IMG/VR virus record: IMGVR_UViG_3300042691_009007
Coordinates: 1 to 39,704 of that record
From: a virus
Reading direction: 5' to 3' (one strand)
DNA length: 39,704 bases
Positions 9,701 through 18,640 of this stretch are shown piece after piece. The notes below the pieces were generated by a model. That model ran no database searches, was not told the DNA's origin, and worked only from the letters and a program-made list of their open reading frames with translations. Made by a program: the position numbers and the translations under genes. Position 1 is the stretch's first letter, and every line of letters starts with the position of its first letter.

Positions 9701-11175
9701 TATGGTCCCCTTTGCTCACTACGTCCTGGCGGCAAGATTTTTTCAAATGTATCTGTTTTTGTTGTATATTCTTGATATGCTTTGGGAGTAGCAATTGATT
9801 TTGTAGTTTCTCTATCAGTATTTTTAAAAGATACTGGATCTAAATTTTCATGATGTGGCCATGGCTCGTGCTGTGGAACACGCATCATTATTGATTCTAA
9901 GTCGTGAATACCTTCCTTGTTTGGAACTGTACAAACTTCTATCTTTTTTGTTTTTTCAGCAACTTCAGAACTGTTCATATAAATTTTTCCAGCAGTTTCT
10001 AAATGAGTTGTTCCGCTATTGATATGTGATGTTGTTCCGCTTGTAATTTTAGTATCTTTACCAGCTAGTGTTTCAATTTCAGAATCAGCTTCTACATGAA
10101 TATTATTTTTTGCTTTTACATTAAAATTTCTGCCTGCTTCTAAATTAATATCTCTATCTGCTTTAATGTTTAAATCTTTTTCAGTATGAATACTGATGCT
10201 GTCTTCTGCGTAGATATCAATTTTGCCGTTACTAGTTAGTTCTATCCAAGTTGTACCTCGAGCATTGCCAATGTAAATTAAATCTTCACTGTTGTGCATT
10301 AAAATTTGATGACCGGTTCTAGTACGAATGCGAACTAATTCATTGTGTAAAACTTTTCTCAAGCCAGTAGTTTCAAGATTTTCTAAAGAAGAATATTCAG
10401 GCGGACCTTCGCTGGCTAATGTTTTTCTTATAAACTTATCGTCTCCGTCGTCCATGACAAAAGTTGTACCGCCAAGTCTGCTTACTGGGACTTGTTCTGC
10501 CTGTCTACCTACAACTCCTATTTTTTGTGTAGGACCATTTTTGTCTAACGGTCCTGGAGTGCTAATGCCAAATACGCTACTTGGTATTTCTCTTCTTGCA
10601 CTGGATGTAGTGATTCCTCGTATGTCGTCTTTTAATAATCCTTGTTCTGTTAACACATCTGTAAATATATGTTTAGGTTTTAAAATTTTTGTAGTATCAC
10701 TTTTTGTACCATCATTTACTTTTCTATTGTACTCAGTTACAGGAACTCGGCCACTACCATCTACTGTAAATTTTGTAGCAGCTAATCCTGGAACTGAAAA
10801 ATTCATACCTTCATCTGGTACACATCCTATCCAATAGGCGTATTTAGGATCGTCTTGTACAAAAATTACAATTACAGTTGTGCCTACGTCAGGCGGAACA
10901 AACCACATTCCGTAACTTTTTTGTGTGTTAGGATAATCGTCTGACTGTGTAACACCGTCATACGGTGTTGACCCATAAAACGGACTCATAAACTTTGCTT
11001 GAAATGTTTGTCCTCTTGCAATAGTATTGCCGTATGATCTATGTAATCGTACTTCAAGAATTCCCATACTGGTTTTATCTTGATGTCCTACTACTTCAGC
11101 TAAAAATATACCTTCTTTAGGTCTATTGACACCTGCTGGGATTGTATCAAAGTTATTTGGATTTTTTGTATACAT
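9700..11175 (-). CDS. 5: Baseplate hub spike protein gp5, without lysozyme domain
   Basis: Protein of 491 residues. The N-terminal ~130 residues form the gp5/VgrG-type OB-fold (PEGIFLAEVVGH-like start, then SYGMWFVPPDVGT and DPKYAYWIGCVPDEGMN). The C-terminal part (about 290-410) is a run of alternating hydrophobic/polar strands (IDIYAEDSISIHTEKDLNI) typical of the trimeric needle beta-helix, preceded by the VgrG-like stretch RTRTGHQILMHNSED. T4 gp5 (575 residues) carries a T4-lysozyme domain between these two parts; here the linker shows no lysozyme-like E-D-T catalytic arrangement, so this is a puncturing spike rather than an enzyme. The start follows AAGGCGG and overlaps the previous stop by one base (TAATG). 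Confidence 0.9.
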   Translation of the reverse strand: MYTKNPNNFDTIPAGVNRPKEGIFLAEVVGHQDKTSMGILEVRLHRSYGNTIARGQTFQAKFMSPFYGSTPYDGVTQSDDYPNTQKSYGMWFVPPDVGTTVIVIFVQDDPKYAYWIGCVPDEGMNFSVPGLAATKFTVDGSGRVPVTEYNRKVNDGTKSDTTKILKPKHIFTDVLTEQGLLKDDIRGITTSSARREIPSSVFGISTPGPLDKNGPTQKIGVVGRQAEQVPVSRLGGTTFVMDDGDDKFIRKTLASEGPPEYSSLENLETTGLRKVLHNELVRIRTRTGHQILMHNSEDLIYIGNARGTTWIELTSNGKIDIYAEDSISIHTEKDLNIKADRDINLEAGRNFNVKAKNNIHVEADSEIETLAGKDTKITSGTTSHINSGTTHLETAGKIYMNSSEVAEKTKKIEVCTVPNKEGIHDLESIMMRVPQHEPWPHHENLDPVSFKNTDRETTKSIATPKAYQEYTTKTDTFEKILPPGRSEQRGP

Positions 11176-13361
11176 TATGATGTGCCGCCTTGACCGCTAT
11201 TTGGAGGATTGTTAGAATTAATAGTACTTTCTTTTTTAGCAATAGTTTTATATTCTTGGCCGCCTCTTCTAAATCCTTCAAGAACTTGTCTAAATTCACC
11301 GTTCCTAAAAAAGTTCTTTACAAGAGTGACACAATAAGCACCTGTAAATCCAATTGCAGGTCCTGCCTTTGGATCCTTTGACATGTCCATGTGATTAGGT
11401 CCTGCAAAGTTATACAAGCCAGTGGTTTGATTAATATCAACAGGCGTTCTAAAATTTACAACAACATCAACTTGGCTTGTTTGCCAACTAACTGAGCCAT
11501 CTTGATGTAAATCTTTAAATCCTGTCACAGGCTGTGCAACATAATTGCCCATGCCGCTAGTAGCAAACCAATAAGGATCACCCATTATTTCCATATCTAA
11601 CATAACCATATCATAAGGATTAGTAATTGCTTCGTGAAAAGTTTTTGCTAGACGAGTAAAGGCAGTTTCTGCTGCATTTCCTCCAGGTTGATCCATTGAA
11701 TTATTTGTAGCATCTTCTCTAGACTGTTGTCGTTGAGCTGATTTATCGTCGCCCGATGGTGCGGCACCGTCAGGTTTGAATGCTACCACTGCTTTTGGTG
11801 CAGAGCCTTGTTGATTGGCTTGCGGAGTTGTATCGCCTGTAGTTTCAGACTTGGCTCTAGTAACGCCAATAGAATTTAAAAAAGAATCGCTAGCATAATT
11901 GTTTGAAAATCCTACGTTGTAATCAATATTAAATTTTATAATTTCAGTATTTTTTCCTGTAAAAATATAATCGTAGCGTTTAATTGCTCTTGCTTTAAGT
12001 AAATCTATACCATCTACGTTAGTACCTGAACCTGCGGCTTTGCTAAGATGTACCTTGAACGGTACTACTCTATAAACAGCAATCTTTGGCATCTTACCGG
12101 TATCGGCATAATTTTCTTTTGTTTCTATATAATATATTTGTGTATCTATGCGCCACCATGTTACTAGTCCGTTTTCAGCTTGCGCCAATGCCTTTTTTGG
12201 GTAATCGCTTGCTATAATGATTTGATTAATGACTGAAGGAATATCCATTTGCTGATTAAATTTAAATGTTCCTTCGCTCCAGTTAGGTATTAATTTTCCC
12301 CTAAGCCATATTTTTAATTGCGGATCCCACGTGTCTATTGCATCTGCTGGGGATTGATCCGATTTTCGTTCAGGATTGAATCCTAAGCTACTGGTCCCAA
12401 TGTCATTAACATCTCCAGCGGCTTGTGTCAAGGTATCAACTGTTACACCTAATTTTTTTAAAATTTCTGCTGAAGGGCCAGCTTGAGGATTGATTACAAC
12501 AGTATTTGTTGATTCGTCTGCCCTATTAACTTGTGCAAACGCCTTACTGTCAGCTATGTCTTTTGGAAAAACGATAACAATCTGGTCTGCAATTTTTTTA
12601 GTGCCGGTGTCAACTGCTTCGTACAATTTTGCATTAACAACATTTTGAAGACTTTCTGCTCCAATTTGCAAAACTTCTTGGACTGTTTTTCCTTTAATAC
12701 TTAGATCGGTTCTTAATGATGCAAATTCGTTTGTCAGAGCAAGGCCGTTAGTTGCATAAGCATTAATCATATACCGTGTTCCTTGCTCTGACGAACTCAT
12801 CTGAATTGTTGCAAAACGAACAGGAATAAATCGTGTAGAAAAAGGAACTTTTTTCATTAATCCCTTTTCAGTGTTTCCTCTAAATTCAACACTTAAAAGA
12901 AAGGGTGCATCTCGCCAGTTTTCATACCCAGCTTTGTTAGCAGCTGCTTGTAGAGAATTAATGAATAATCCTATGCTGTAAGGCTCGTACACGTCAAATT
13001 GAATTGTTGCAACAGATGTTGTTTTGGGACTTGTATGACCTAGATAAGTTTCAAATGTTAAATTGTTAATAAAAAAATCTTGTTTTCCAAAATTTGGAGT
13101 TTGAATTCTATTAATAGGGTCCGCAAATGCAGATTTACAAATTATTGGAAGAACTCTACCTTGTAGATAGGATTGATCTGGAAAATTAAGTTCAGTAACT
13201 GTTAGTGGATGTAACGCTATTACATACGTATAACTAGCATAGTTTGATAAAATATTAGGAGCCGGAACACTTATACCTGCAGGGATTGATCCAAAACTAT
13301 TACCTAAAGAACCAGCTGTTTGAACAAGATTAGTTGTGGCACCTATTACATCAATTCCCAT
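11175..13361 (-). CDS. Baseplate hub protein, gp27-like by position
   Basis: Protein of 728 residues directly upstream of, and translationally coupled to, gp5. In T4 the partner of gp5 is the hub ring protein gp27 (391 residues). Recognisable features are a conserved first half (about 100-230: FINNLTFETYLGHTSPKT, FLLSVEFRGN, RFIPVRFA, YMINAYATN), a low-complexity Gln/Ser/Asp/Ala linker near residues 505-565, and a C-terminal block (about 580-700: YDMVMLDMEIMGDPYWF, GPAIGFTGAYCVTLVKNFF). Domains of the kind 'DMEIMGDPYW...Y' occur in hub and cell-puncturing-adaptor proteins that bind the spike. A structural hub role fits context well; orthology with gp27 is inference. ATG follows AGGAG by six bases. 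Confidence 0.7.
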   Translation of the reverse strand: MGIDVIGATTNLVQTAGSLGNSFGSIPAGISVPAPNILSNYASYTYVIALHPLTVTELNFPDQSYLQGRVLPIICKSAFADPINRIQTPNFGKQDFFINNLTFETYLGHTSPKTTSVATIQFDVYEPYSIGLFINSLQAAANKAGYENWRDAPFLLSVEFRGNTEKGLMKKVPFSTRFIPVRFATIQMSSSEQGTRYMINAYATNGLALTNEFASLRTDLSIKGKTVQEVLQIGAESLQNVVNAKLYEAVDTGTKKIADQIVIVFPKDIADSKAFAQVNRADESTNTVVINPQAGPSAEILKKLGVTVDTLTQAAGDVNDIGTSSLGFNPERKSDQSPADAIDTWDPQLKIWLRGKLIPNWSEGTFKFNQQMDIPSVINQIIIASDYPKKALAQAENGLVTWWRIDTQIYYIETKENYADTGKMPKIAVYRVVPFKVHLSKAAGSGTNVDGIDLLKARAIKRYDYIFTGKNTEIIKFNIDYNVGFSNNYASDSFLNSIGVTRAKSETTGDTTPQANQQGSAPKAVVAFKPDGAAPSGDDKSAQRQQSREDATNNSMDQPGGNAAETAFTRLAKTFHEAITNPYDMVMLDMEIMGDPYWFATSGMGNYVAQPVTGFKDLHQDGSVSWQTSQVDVVVNFRTPVDINQTTGLYNFAGPNHMDMSKDPKAGPAIGFTGAYCVTLVKNFFRNGEFRQVLEGFRRGGQEYKTIAKKESTINSNNPPNSGQGGTS

Positions 13362-13362
13362 A

Positions 13363-13662
13363 TTATACTCCTAAAACTGTTCGGAGACCGCTTGACTTAG
13401 GAATATAAATTTTCTTGCCAGGAATAAAATCAAATATAGGATCTTCTAAGACATCCATATTACGTTGTACAAACACCCACCAAAGTTGTGCATCTCCATA
13501 AAGGTCAAATGCCAACAAGTCTGGTCTATACATATATTGACTTTCTATTGTGTAAAGGAAATCGTCTGGTTCTGCGCTAACTGGCCTGACCTTTAAGACG
13601 TCAAGATAGTTTTGTTTGATTTCAGTGGTGTTCCAAGGACTTAAAATACTATACTGAGCCAT
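13363..13662 (-). CDS. 53: Baseplate wedge protein gp53-like (LysM-like)
   Basis: Protein of 99 residues. The pattern YRPDLLAFDLYGDAQLWWVFVQRN, then D-P-I-F-D-F-x-PG-K-K-IYIP (about 45-92), is the gp53 / tail-protein-X-like signature in which a LysM-like fold ends in the 'G-x-x-I-x-I-P' strand. T4 gp53 (196 residues) joins wedges into the star-shaped baseplate; the marine form is about half that size and keeps only this core. Three bases separate its stop from the next ATG and two bases separate its start from the previous stop, so it is embedded in the operon. Confidence 0.8.
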   Translation of the reverse strand: MAQYSILSPWNTTEIKQNYLDVLKVRPVSAEPDDFLYTIESQYMYRPDLLAFDLYGDAQLWWVFVQRNMDVLEDPIFDFIPGKKIYIPKSSGLRTVLGV

Positions 13663-13664
13663 GA

Positions 13665-14666
13665 TTAAACGTACCCGAATGAACTATTTAAATAGGAACC
13701 TGTGACAAACCTGTCAAGGCTGAACTTGCGAATACTTGTTCTGCTGTACATTGGTATCAATGAAACTGTAAATTCACTTTTTGTTGGCACATAAGCCTTG
13801 CCGCCACTAGTAGTTCCACCAATTCCAAATGAACCAAGTAAGCCAGCGACTTGGCCAACACCGCCAGCAATGGCACTAAAGTTGCTAGCCGCGGATGCAA
13901 TACCAGGAATAGCTCCACCTAATGAATCTGCTAGGCCGCCTACTGCATCTGCTGTTCCTGCAAAATTTCCTGCGGCACTACCAACAACATTACATGGTAT
14001 ATAATCTACATCATTAGGCAGTGAAAGACTAAAATTTTGTATAGCTACTGGTACATTTTTAAAAACATAATTTCCGTAACCATTTAGAAAAACAATCGGG
14101 GGCGGGTTTCCCGCTTTTGGATCAAAACCTGTAAACATTTTTGACACAGAACGTAAATAATGAAGAGCTGCAATCCAATATAGTGCTTGTCCGGCGTCTT
14201 CTACTGCCATCGTTGCTGTAATTTCAATAGTGCCTGGGTCACTACTCTTGTAAGCATTTACTGGATAGTTTGAATGTACTATTGGCTCTGCGGAATATTT
14301 TGCGTTACCTTTAATTTGAATTTTAGGAGTAAACGGAAACACTAGCCCACCTGCATCTTTAAGTGGTTTTAACACTGGACTAGATCTAAAACTAGTCCAA
14401 TTTGGGAGACTTAACCTGACACGCCAATCGTTCGCAAACGGATCACCTTGGAACGCGGTAATTGCACTAACTAAATCGCCAATTGCTTCACCGCCTGCTG
14501 GCAAGTTTATAGCTCGCAGGGCACCGCCAACTCCGGATGCGCTATCTAAACTGGATAACGCAGAACTAATAGCAGATACAGTATTAACTGCCTGTGCCGC
14601 GGCACCGAATACTGCTGCGCCAGCAGTAACCTTATTCACAAAACTATTACCAGATGTAAAAGCCAT
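13665..14666 (-). CDS. Tail tube cap/initiator-like baseplate protein (gp48/gp54 type)
   Basis: First gene of the baseplate operon, 333 residues. The middle (about 75-210) contains DPFANDWRVRLSLP, FPFTPKIQIKGNAKYS, HSNYPVNAYKSSDPGTIEI and LHYLRSVSKMFTG, resembling marine T4-like tube-cap proteins gp48/gp54, which share the tail-tube fold and nucleate tube assembly on the baseplate. The N-terminal 65 residues and a stretch near 230-280 are Ala/Gly/Ser-rich, probably unstructured or amyloid-like in solution before assembly. It has its own late promoter 24 bases upstream and an AAGGGA ribosome site. Which of gp48 or gp54 it corresponds to cannot be decided by eye; the other is not in the window. 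Confidence 0.6.
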   Translation of the reverse strand: MAFTSGNSFVNKVTAGAAVFGAAAQAVNTVSAISSALSSLDSASGVGGALRAINLPAGGEAIGDLVSAITAFQGDPFANDWRVRLSLPNWTSFRSSPVLKPLKDAGGLVFPFTPKIQIKGNAKYSAEPIVHSNYPVNAYKSSDPGTIEITATMAVEDAGQALYWIAALHYLRSVSKMFTGFDPKAGNPPPIVFLNGYGNYVFKNVPVAIQNFSLSLPNDVDYIPCNVVGSAAGNFAGTADAVGGLADSLGGAIPGIASAASNFSAIAGGVGQVAGLLGSFGIGGTTSGGKAYVPTKSEFTVSLIPMYSRTSIRKFSLDRFVTGSYLNSSFGYV

Positions 14667-14689
14667 ATATATTTTCCCTTTTGGTAATA

Positions 14690-14697
14690 TATTTATT
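14690..14697 (-). promoter_or_regulatory. Late promoter AATAAATA for the baseplate operon
   Basis: Minus-strand AATAAATA (T4 late consensus TATAAATA, one mismatch) 24 bases upstream of the first baseplate gene. Its last base overlaps the first base of the plus-strand -35 box of gene 55, making this a shared divergent control point. Confidence 0.7.
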
Positions 14698-14725
14698 TGA
14701 CTTTATAATATACGTAGTTTATAAT
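14697..14725 (+). promoter_or_regulatory. Sigma-70-type promoter for gene 55
   Basis: TTGACT at 14697-14702 and TATAAT at 14720-14725 separated by exactly 17 bases: five of six and six of six matches to the bacterial vegetative consensus. It lies 22 bases before the gp55 start with GGAG at 14734-14737. It implies that host RNA polymerase holoenzyme transcribes the gp55-47-46 unit before late transcription begins. Confidence 0.75.
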
Positions 14726-14747
14726 TAACAATCCGGAGACATGTCTA

Positions 14748-15590
14748 ATGACAACAATAGCACCAAAGATTAATTACTTAAACAATAAAGATTTACTATT
14801 AGAAATACACAAATCAAAAAGTACATTCTGTAGTTTTATTAAACCAGAATACCATCAATATGATATAATTTTACCTAGTGTAGAAAAAGTAAACATACGT
14901 ACTATAGCAGAAGCTAAAAGAAACAAAGCAAAGCGGCTAGGAGACGAAGATTATGCTAGAAGAAAAGCTTCTGGCGAAAAAGTAAAACTAGCAGACTGTG
15001 CTGTAGACTATAAAAAAATTGCAAAAGCTGATTTGATTTTTAGAATCATGACCTTTGAGCACATACCTACTAACGGTATTCGTAAAAAGAATCCAAAAAG
15101 CACAGCAGACAAACACGACAAAGTAAACTTTCCGCCGTTTCAACATTTCAAGTTTGACGAAAATGACGAGCTTGTATGTGTTGGCAAAAGCCATTGGCGA
15201 GGCAGTTTAAAGACAGGAAAGTTTGATAAAGATGCTGGACAAATTACTAATAATCTTGCTCGTATGATGATTAAATTATGCGAACGATACGCTACACGAG
15301 GTAACGTCCGAGGCTATACCTACAATGATGAAATGAAAGGCCAAGCAATTCTTCAACTAACTCAGATAGGACTACAATTCGATGAAAGTAAATCAGACAA
15401 TCCTTTTGCTTACTTTACTGCTGCTGTTACTAATTCATTCGTTAGAGTTATCAACATTGAAAAGCGTAATCAAAACATTAGAGACGATATTTTAGAAATG
15501 AACGGTATGAATCCAAGTTATACAAGAACCGGAGCGGGTGAACACGAAGCTGCATTACGCAGACATACAGAAGGAACAACCGATGAGTAA
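14748..15590 (+). CDS. 55: Late-transcription sigma factor gp55
   Basis: Protein of 280 residues (T4 gp55 is 185). The C-terminal half (about 165-255: NNLARMMIKLCERYATRGNV, YTYNDEMKGQAILQL, FDESKSDNPFAYFTAAV, FVRVINIEKRNQNIRDDIL) matches the sigma region-2-like core of marine gp55, which binds core RNA polymerase and recognises the late -10 element. The first ~150 residues are basic and less familiar, containing AEAKRNKAKRLGDEDYARRKASGEK; such N-terminal extensions are usual in marine forms. The ATAAATA boxes across this window are its expected targets. An upstream ATG at 14741 is out of frame and stops after ten codons; 14748 has the better spacing to GGAG. The gene ends overlapping gp47 by eight bases. 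Confidence 0.92.
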   Translation: MTTIAPKINYLNNKDLLLEIHKSKSTFCSFIKPEYHQYDIILPSVEKVNIRTIAEAKRNKAKRLGDEDYARRKASGEKVKLADCAVDYKKIAKADLIFRIMTFEHIPTNGIRKKNPKSTADKHDKVNFPPFQHFKFDENDELVCVGKSHWRGSLKTGKFDKDAGQITNNLARMMIKLCERYATRGNVRGYTYNDEMKGQAILQLTQIGLQFDESKSDNPFAYFTAAVTNSFVRVINIEKRNQNIRDDILEMNGMNPSYTRTGAGEHEAALRRHTEGTTDE

Positions 15591-16596
15591 TCTTTTTAAG
15601 AAGGTAGCATGTTTTACTGACATACACTTTGGATTAAAGTCTAACAGCCAAGTACACAATCAAGACTGTGAAGATTTTGTAGACTGGTACATTGCTAAAG
15701 CAAAGGAGGAAGGCTGTGACATTGGAATCTTTATGGGCGATTGGCACCATAACAGGAATAGTCTTAATATCACTACCATGGATTATAGTATCAGAGCACT
15801 GGAAAAATTGGGCCGTGCTTTTGATCAGTTTTACTTTTTTCCTGGTAATCATGATCTTTACTATAAGGACAAGCGCGACATACATTCAGTTGAATTTGGA
15901 AAGTACATTCCCGGTATTACCATTGTACACCACCCGATGACCGAAGGCAATGTTACATTATGTCCGTGGCTTGTTGGAGAAGAATGGAAGGCGATAGGTA
16001 AAAAGAAAGCCAAGTATATCTTTGGACACTTTGAGCTTCCACATTTTTATATGAATGCCATGGTACAAATGCCAGATCACGGTGAAATACAGTTAGATGC
16101 ATTTGACGGATATGAGTTGGGCTTTAGCGGACACTTCCACAAACGCCAAAGCAAAGGAAATATGCATTATATTGGCAATGCCTTTCCCCACAACTATGCA
16201 GATGCATGGGACGATGAGCGTGGAATGATGATTTTAGAATGGGGCGGGCAACCAGAATATCATACTTGGGACAGGCAACCTACATTCCGTACAGTAAAAT
16301 TAAGTCAATTGATCGATGAAGCAGATACATTGATTAAACCCAAACAACATTTACGTGTTACATTAGATATTGATATTAGTTATGAAGAAGCCAGTTTTAT
16401 TAAAGAAAACTTTATGGCCAATTATGACATCCGTGAACTTACTTTGATTACGGAGAAGAAGCAAGTTGAGATTAATACAGACATTGATATTCAAGCATTT
16501 GAATCAGTTGATCAAATAGTGTCCAGTCAGCTTGTGAATATTGAAAGTGACACGTATAATAAGAATACGCTACTAGCGATTTATAACAGCCTATGA
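15583..16596 (+). CDS. 47: Recombination endonuclease subunit gp47 (Mre11-like)
   Basis: Protein of 337 residues from the ATG at 15583, equal to T4 gp47 in size (339). This start is preferred over in-frame upstream codons because AAGGA lies about eight bases before it and the metallophosphatase fold begins directly: D13-x-H15 (FTDIHFG), GD53 (MGDWHHN), G-N89-H90-D91 (PGNHD), then GHFE and SGHFHKR. These are the Mn-binding motifs of the SbcD/Mre11 family. With gp46 it forms the SbcCD/Rad50-Mre11-type nuclease that resects double-strand ends for recombination-dependent replication and helps degrade host DNA. It overlaps gp55 by eight bases and gp46 by four (ATGA). Confidence 0.95.
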   Translation: MSNLFKKVACFTDIHFGLKSNSQVHNQDCEDFVDWYIAKAKEEGCDIGIFMGDWHHNRNSLNITTMDYSIRALEKLGRAFDQFYFFPGNHDLYYKDKRDIHSVEFGKYIPGITIVHHPMTEGNVTLCPWLVGEEWKAIGKKKAKYIFGHFELPHFYMNAMVQMPDHGEIQLDAFDGYELGFSGHFHKRQSKGNMHYIGNAFPHNYADAWDDERGMMILEWGGQPEYHTWDRQPTFRTVKLSQLIDEADTLIKPKQHLRVTLDIDISYEEASFIKENFMANYDIRELTLITEKKQVEINTDIDIQAFESVDQIVSSQLVNIESDTYNKNTLLAIYNSL

Positions 16597-18371
16597 TAAA
16601 AATTAAAGAACTTACAGTCAAAAACTTTATGAGCGTGGGTAATCAAACCCAAGCTGTAGATTTTGGCAAGCAACAATTGACGCTCGTACTAGGTGAAAAC
16701 TTAGATATGGGCGGAGATGATAGTGGAAGTCGCAACGGCACAGGTAAAACTACTATTGTTAATGCATTAAGTTATGCATTGTTTGGTACTGCTCTAACCA
16801 ATATTAAGAAAGATAACTTAATTAATAAGATCAACAACAAGAACATGCTGGTTACATTGGCGTTTAACAAAGACGGAACGGACTATCGTATCGAGCGTGG
16901 ACGCAAACCTAACATCCTACAGTTCTACGTTAACGATGTTGAACAAGAAACAGAAGAAACTGATGATGCTCAGGGCGATATGCGTGAGACACAGAAAGAT
17001 TTAGATGAGTTGTTGGGTATGAGTCACGATATGTTCAAACATATCCTAGCACTTAATACCTATACAGAACCGTTTCTCAGTATGCGAGCTAACGATCAAC
17101 GGGCAATCATCGAACAATTATTAGGTATAACTATCCTAAGTGAAAAATCTGAAACCCTTAAAGAATTAATCCGCACTACTAAAGACGATATAGTTCAAGA
17201 AAATGCTAGGATTGAAGCAACTAAAAAATCAAACGAAGGCATTCAGAAGAGCATTGACAGTTTACTTACTAAACAAACTGTTTGGAATAGTCAAAGAGAC
17301 GCAGATGTTGAAAAGATAGGACGGGCTATCATAGAACTTGAGAGCGTAGATATCGAAGCTGAGCTTGCGAAGCACGGCGAGCTCAAAGTTTTTGAAGAAA
17401 AGACAGCGAAGCTGCGCTCGCTGAATAAAGAACGTGCTACGTTAGAAAGCGCGATAGCGCAAGCAGAGCGAAGCGTCACAAAGTACGACAGCGAGCTTGC
17501 CAAATTGGCTAACAAGACCTGTCACGCATGTGAACAACAGCTGCATGACCACAAACATGAAGAGTTGTCCACTCAAGCCCGGGATAATTTAACTGAAGCG
17601 CAAAAGTATTTTACCAAAGTACAAGCAGACTTGAAAAAAATACAAACAGAAATTGTTGCTATAGGCGAAGTAAGTACCCGACCCAACACCTATTATGACA
17701 CAGTTGAAGAAGCACTTAAACATCAAAACAATCTCAAGACTCTGGAAACTCAGCTGACTGTACGTGCGGGCGAACAGGATCCCTATCAAGAACAAATTGA
17801 AGAACTGTTAAACACCGCAATGGTAGAAATAACTTGGGACCATGTCAACGACCTCAACAGTTTAAAGGATCATCAAGAGTTTTTACTCAAGTTGCTGACC
17901 AGCAAGGACAGCTTTATACGTAAAAAGATTATAGATCAAAACCTAGCGTATTTAAACAACAGACTAACTTATTATCTAGACAAGATGGGATTGCCGCACA
18001 CAGTGACATTCCAAAATGACTTGAATGTTGAAATTACTCAGCTAGGGCAAGACTTGGATTTTGATAATCTCAGTCGAGGTGAACGTAATAGGCTTATACT
18101 GGGCTTGTCGTGGGCGTTCCGTGATGTGTGGGAAAGTCTATATCAAAACATCAACTTGTTGTTTGTCGACGAATTAGTTGACAACGGCTTGGATGCGTCG
18201 GGAGTTGAAAGTGCTCTAGCAGTACTGAAGAAAATGGGCCGTGAACGCAATAAAAACATATTCTTAATCAGTCACAAGGACGAATTGATTGGGCGTGTCA
18301 ACAATGTGCTTAAGGTTGTTAAGGAAAATGGCTTTACCAGCTATGCCAACGACTTGGAGATAGCGGACTGA
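16593..18371 (+). CDS. 46: Recombination endonuclease subunit gp46 (Rad50-like ATPase)
   Basis: Protein of 592 residues (T4 gp46 is 560). Walker A is near residues 45-54 (GSRNGTGKTT), a coiled coil runs to a zinc hook C310-H-A-C313, and the returning coil leads to the ABC signature LSRGERNRL (about 493) and Walker B NLLFVDE (about 519-525) followed by the LISHKDE switch-histidine motif. All Rad50/SbcC elements are present, so it should be an active DNA-dependent ATPase partner of gp47. The stretch 17341-17515, coding the coil just before the zinc hook, is richer in G+C and short palindromes than its surroundings. Its ATG overlaps the gp47 stop, and its stop overlaps the next ATG. Confidence 0.95.
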   Translation: MIKIKELTVKNFMSVGNQTQAVDFGKQQLTLVLGENLDMGGDDSGSRNGTGKTTIVNALSYALFGTALTNIKKDNLINKINNKNMLVTLAFNKDGTDYRIERGRKPNILQFYVNDVEQETEETDDAQGDMRETQKDLDELLGMSHDMFKHILALNTYTEPFLSMRANDQRAIIEQLLGITILSEKSETLKELIRTTKDDIVQENARIEATKKSNEGIQKSIDSLLTKQTVWNSQRDADVEKIGRAIIELESVDIEAELAKHGELKVFEEKTAKLRSLNKERATLESAIAQAERSVTKYDSELAKLANKTCHACEQQLHDHKHEELSTQARDNLTEAQKYFTKVQADLKKIQTEIVAIGEVSTRPNTYYDTVEEALKHQNNLKTLETQLTVRAGEQDPYQEQIEELLNTAMVEITWDHVNDLNSLKDHQEFLLKLLTSKDSFIRKKIIDQNLAYLNNRLTYYLDKMGLPHTVTFQNDLNVEITQLGQDLDFDNLSRGERNRLILGLSWAFRDVWESLYQNINLLFVDELVDNGLDASGVESALAVLKKMGRERNKNIFLISHKDELIGRVNNVLKVVKENGFTSYANDLEIAD

Positions 18372-18640
18372 TGAGCAAGAAAGTCGATCCAGTAGACTAT
18401 CAAGATGAGGAACTACACGCAGAACTGCTGCGCTTGTTTCGACTTTACTTTGAAGCCAATCAAAAATGGATCAACCGGGCCACTAAACAAAGTTCAATTG
18501 AACTGCGGCAGGTGCTAAGTGAAATACGCAAGGTCTGTATTCAGCGTAGAGAAGTAGTTCGTGCATGGGCAGTGACCAAAGAAGCGCAGTTGGCTGAAAG
18601 AAAAATTCTTAGAAATGAAAAAACCAGCAAACAAATTTGA
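18371..18640 (+). CDS. Small helical protein of unknown function
   Basis: Protein of 89 residues starting in the last base of the gp46 stop codon (TGATG) and overlapping the following gene by 26 bases, so clearly part of the operon. The sequence is highly charged (many Glu, Arg, Lys) and predicted helical, with no Cys pair or recognisable domain. Small genes in this place are common after gp46 in marine T4-like phages. A role connected to recombination is possible only by position; I do not recognise a family. Confidence 0.75.
   Translation: MSKKVDPVDYQDEELHAELLRLFRLYFEANQKWINRATKQSSIELRQVLSEIRKVCIQRREVVRAWAVTKEAQLAERKILRNEKTSKQI

Noticed and set aside
10328-10837. 169-codon plus-strand frame inside gp5
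   Set aside because: Lies fully opposite a clearly recognised gene, with no ribosome site and no domain-like sequence; chance open frame.
13684-13691. TTTAAATA on the minus strand as a late promoter for gp53
   Set aside because: Two mismatches to the late box and located inside coding sequence in a palindromic AT stretch; coupling with the preceding gene explains expression.
14741-14773. Alternative ATG upstream of gp55
   Set aside because: Out of frame with gp55, only three bases after the GGAG site, and stops after ten codons.
15538-15582. Extended gp47 N-terminus from an upstream start
   Set aside because: The extra 15 residues lie wholly inside the gp55 coding end, lack a ribosome site, and precede a well-spaced ATG at the natural start of the phosphatase fold.
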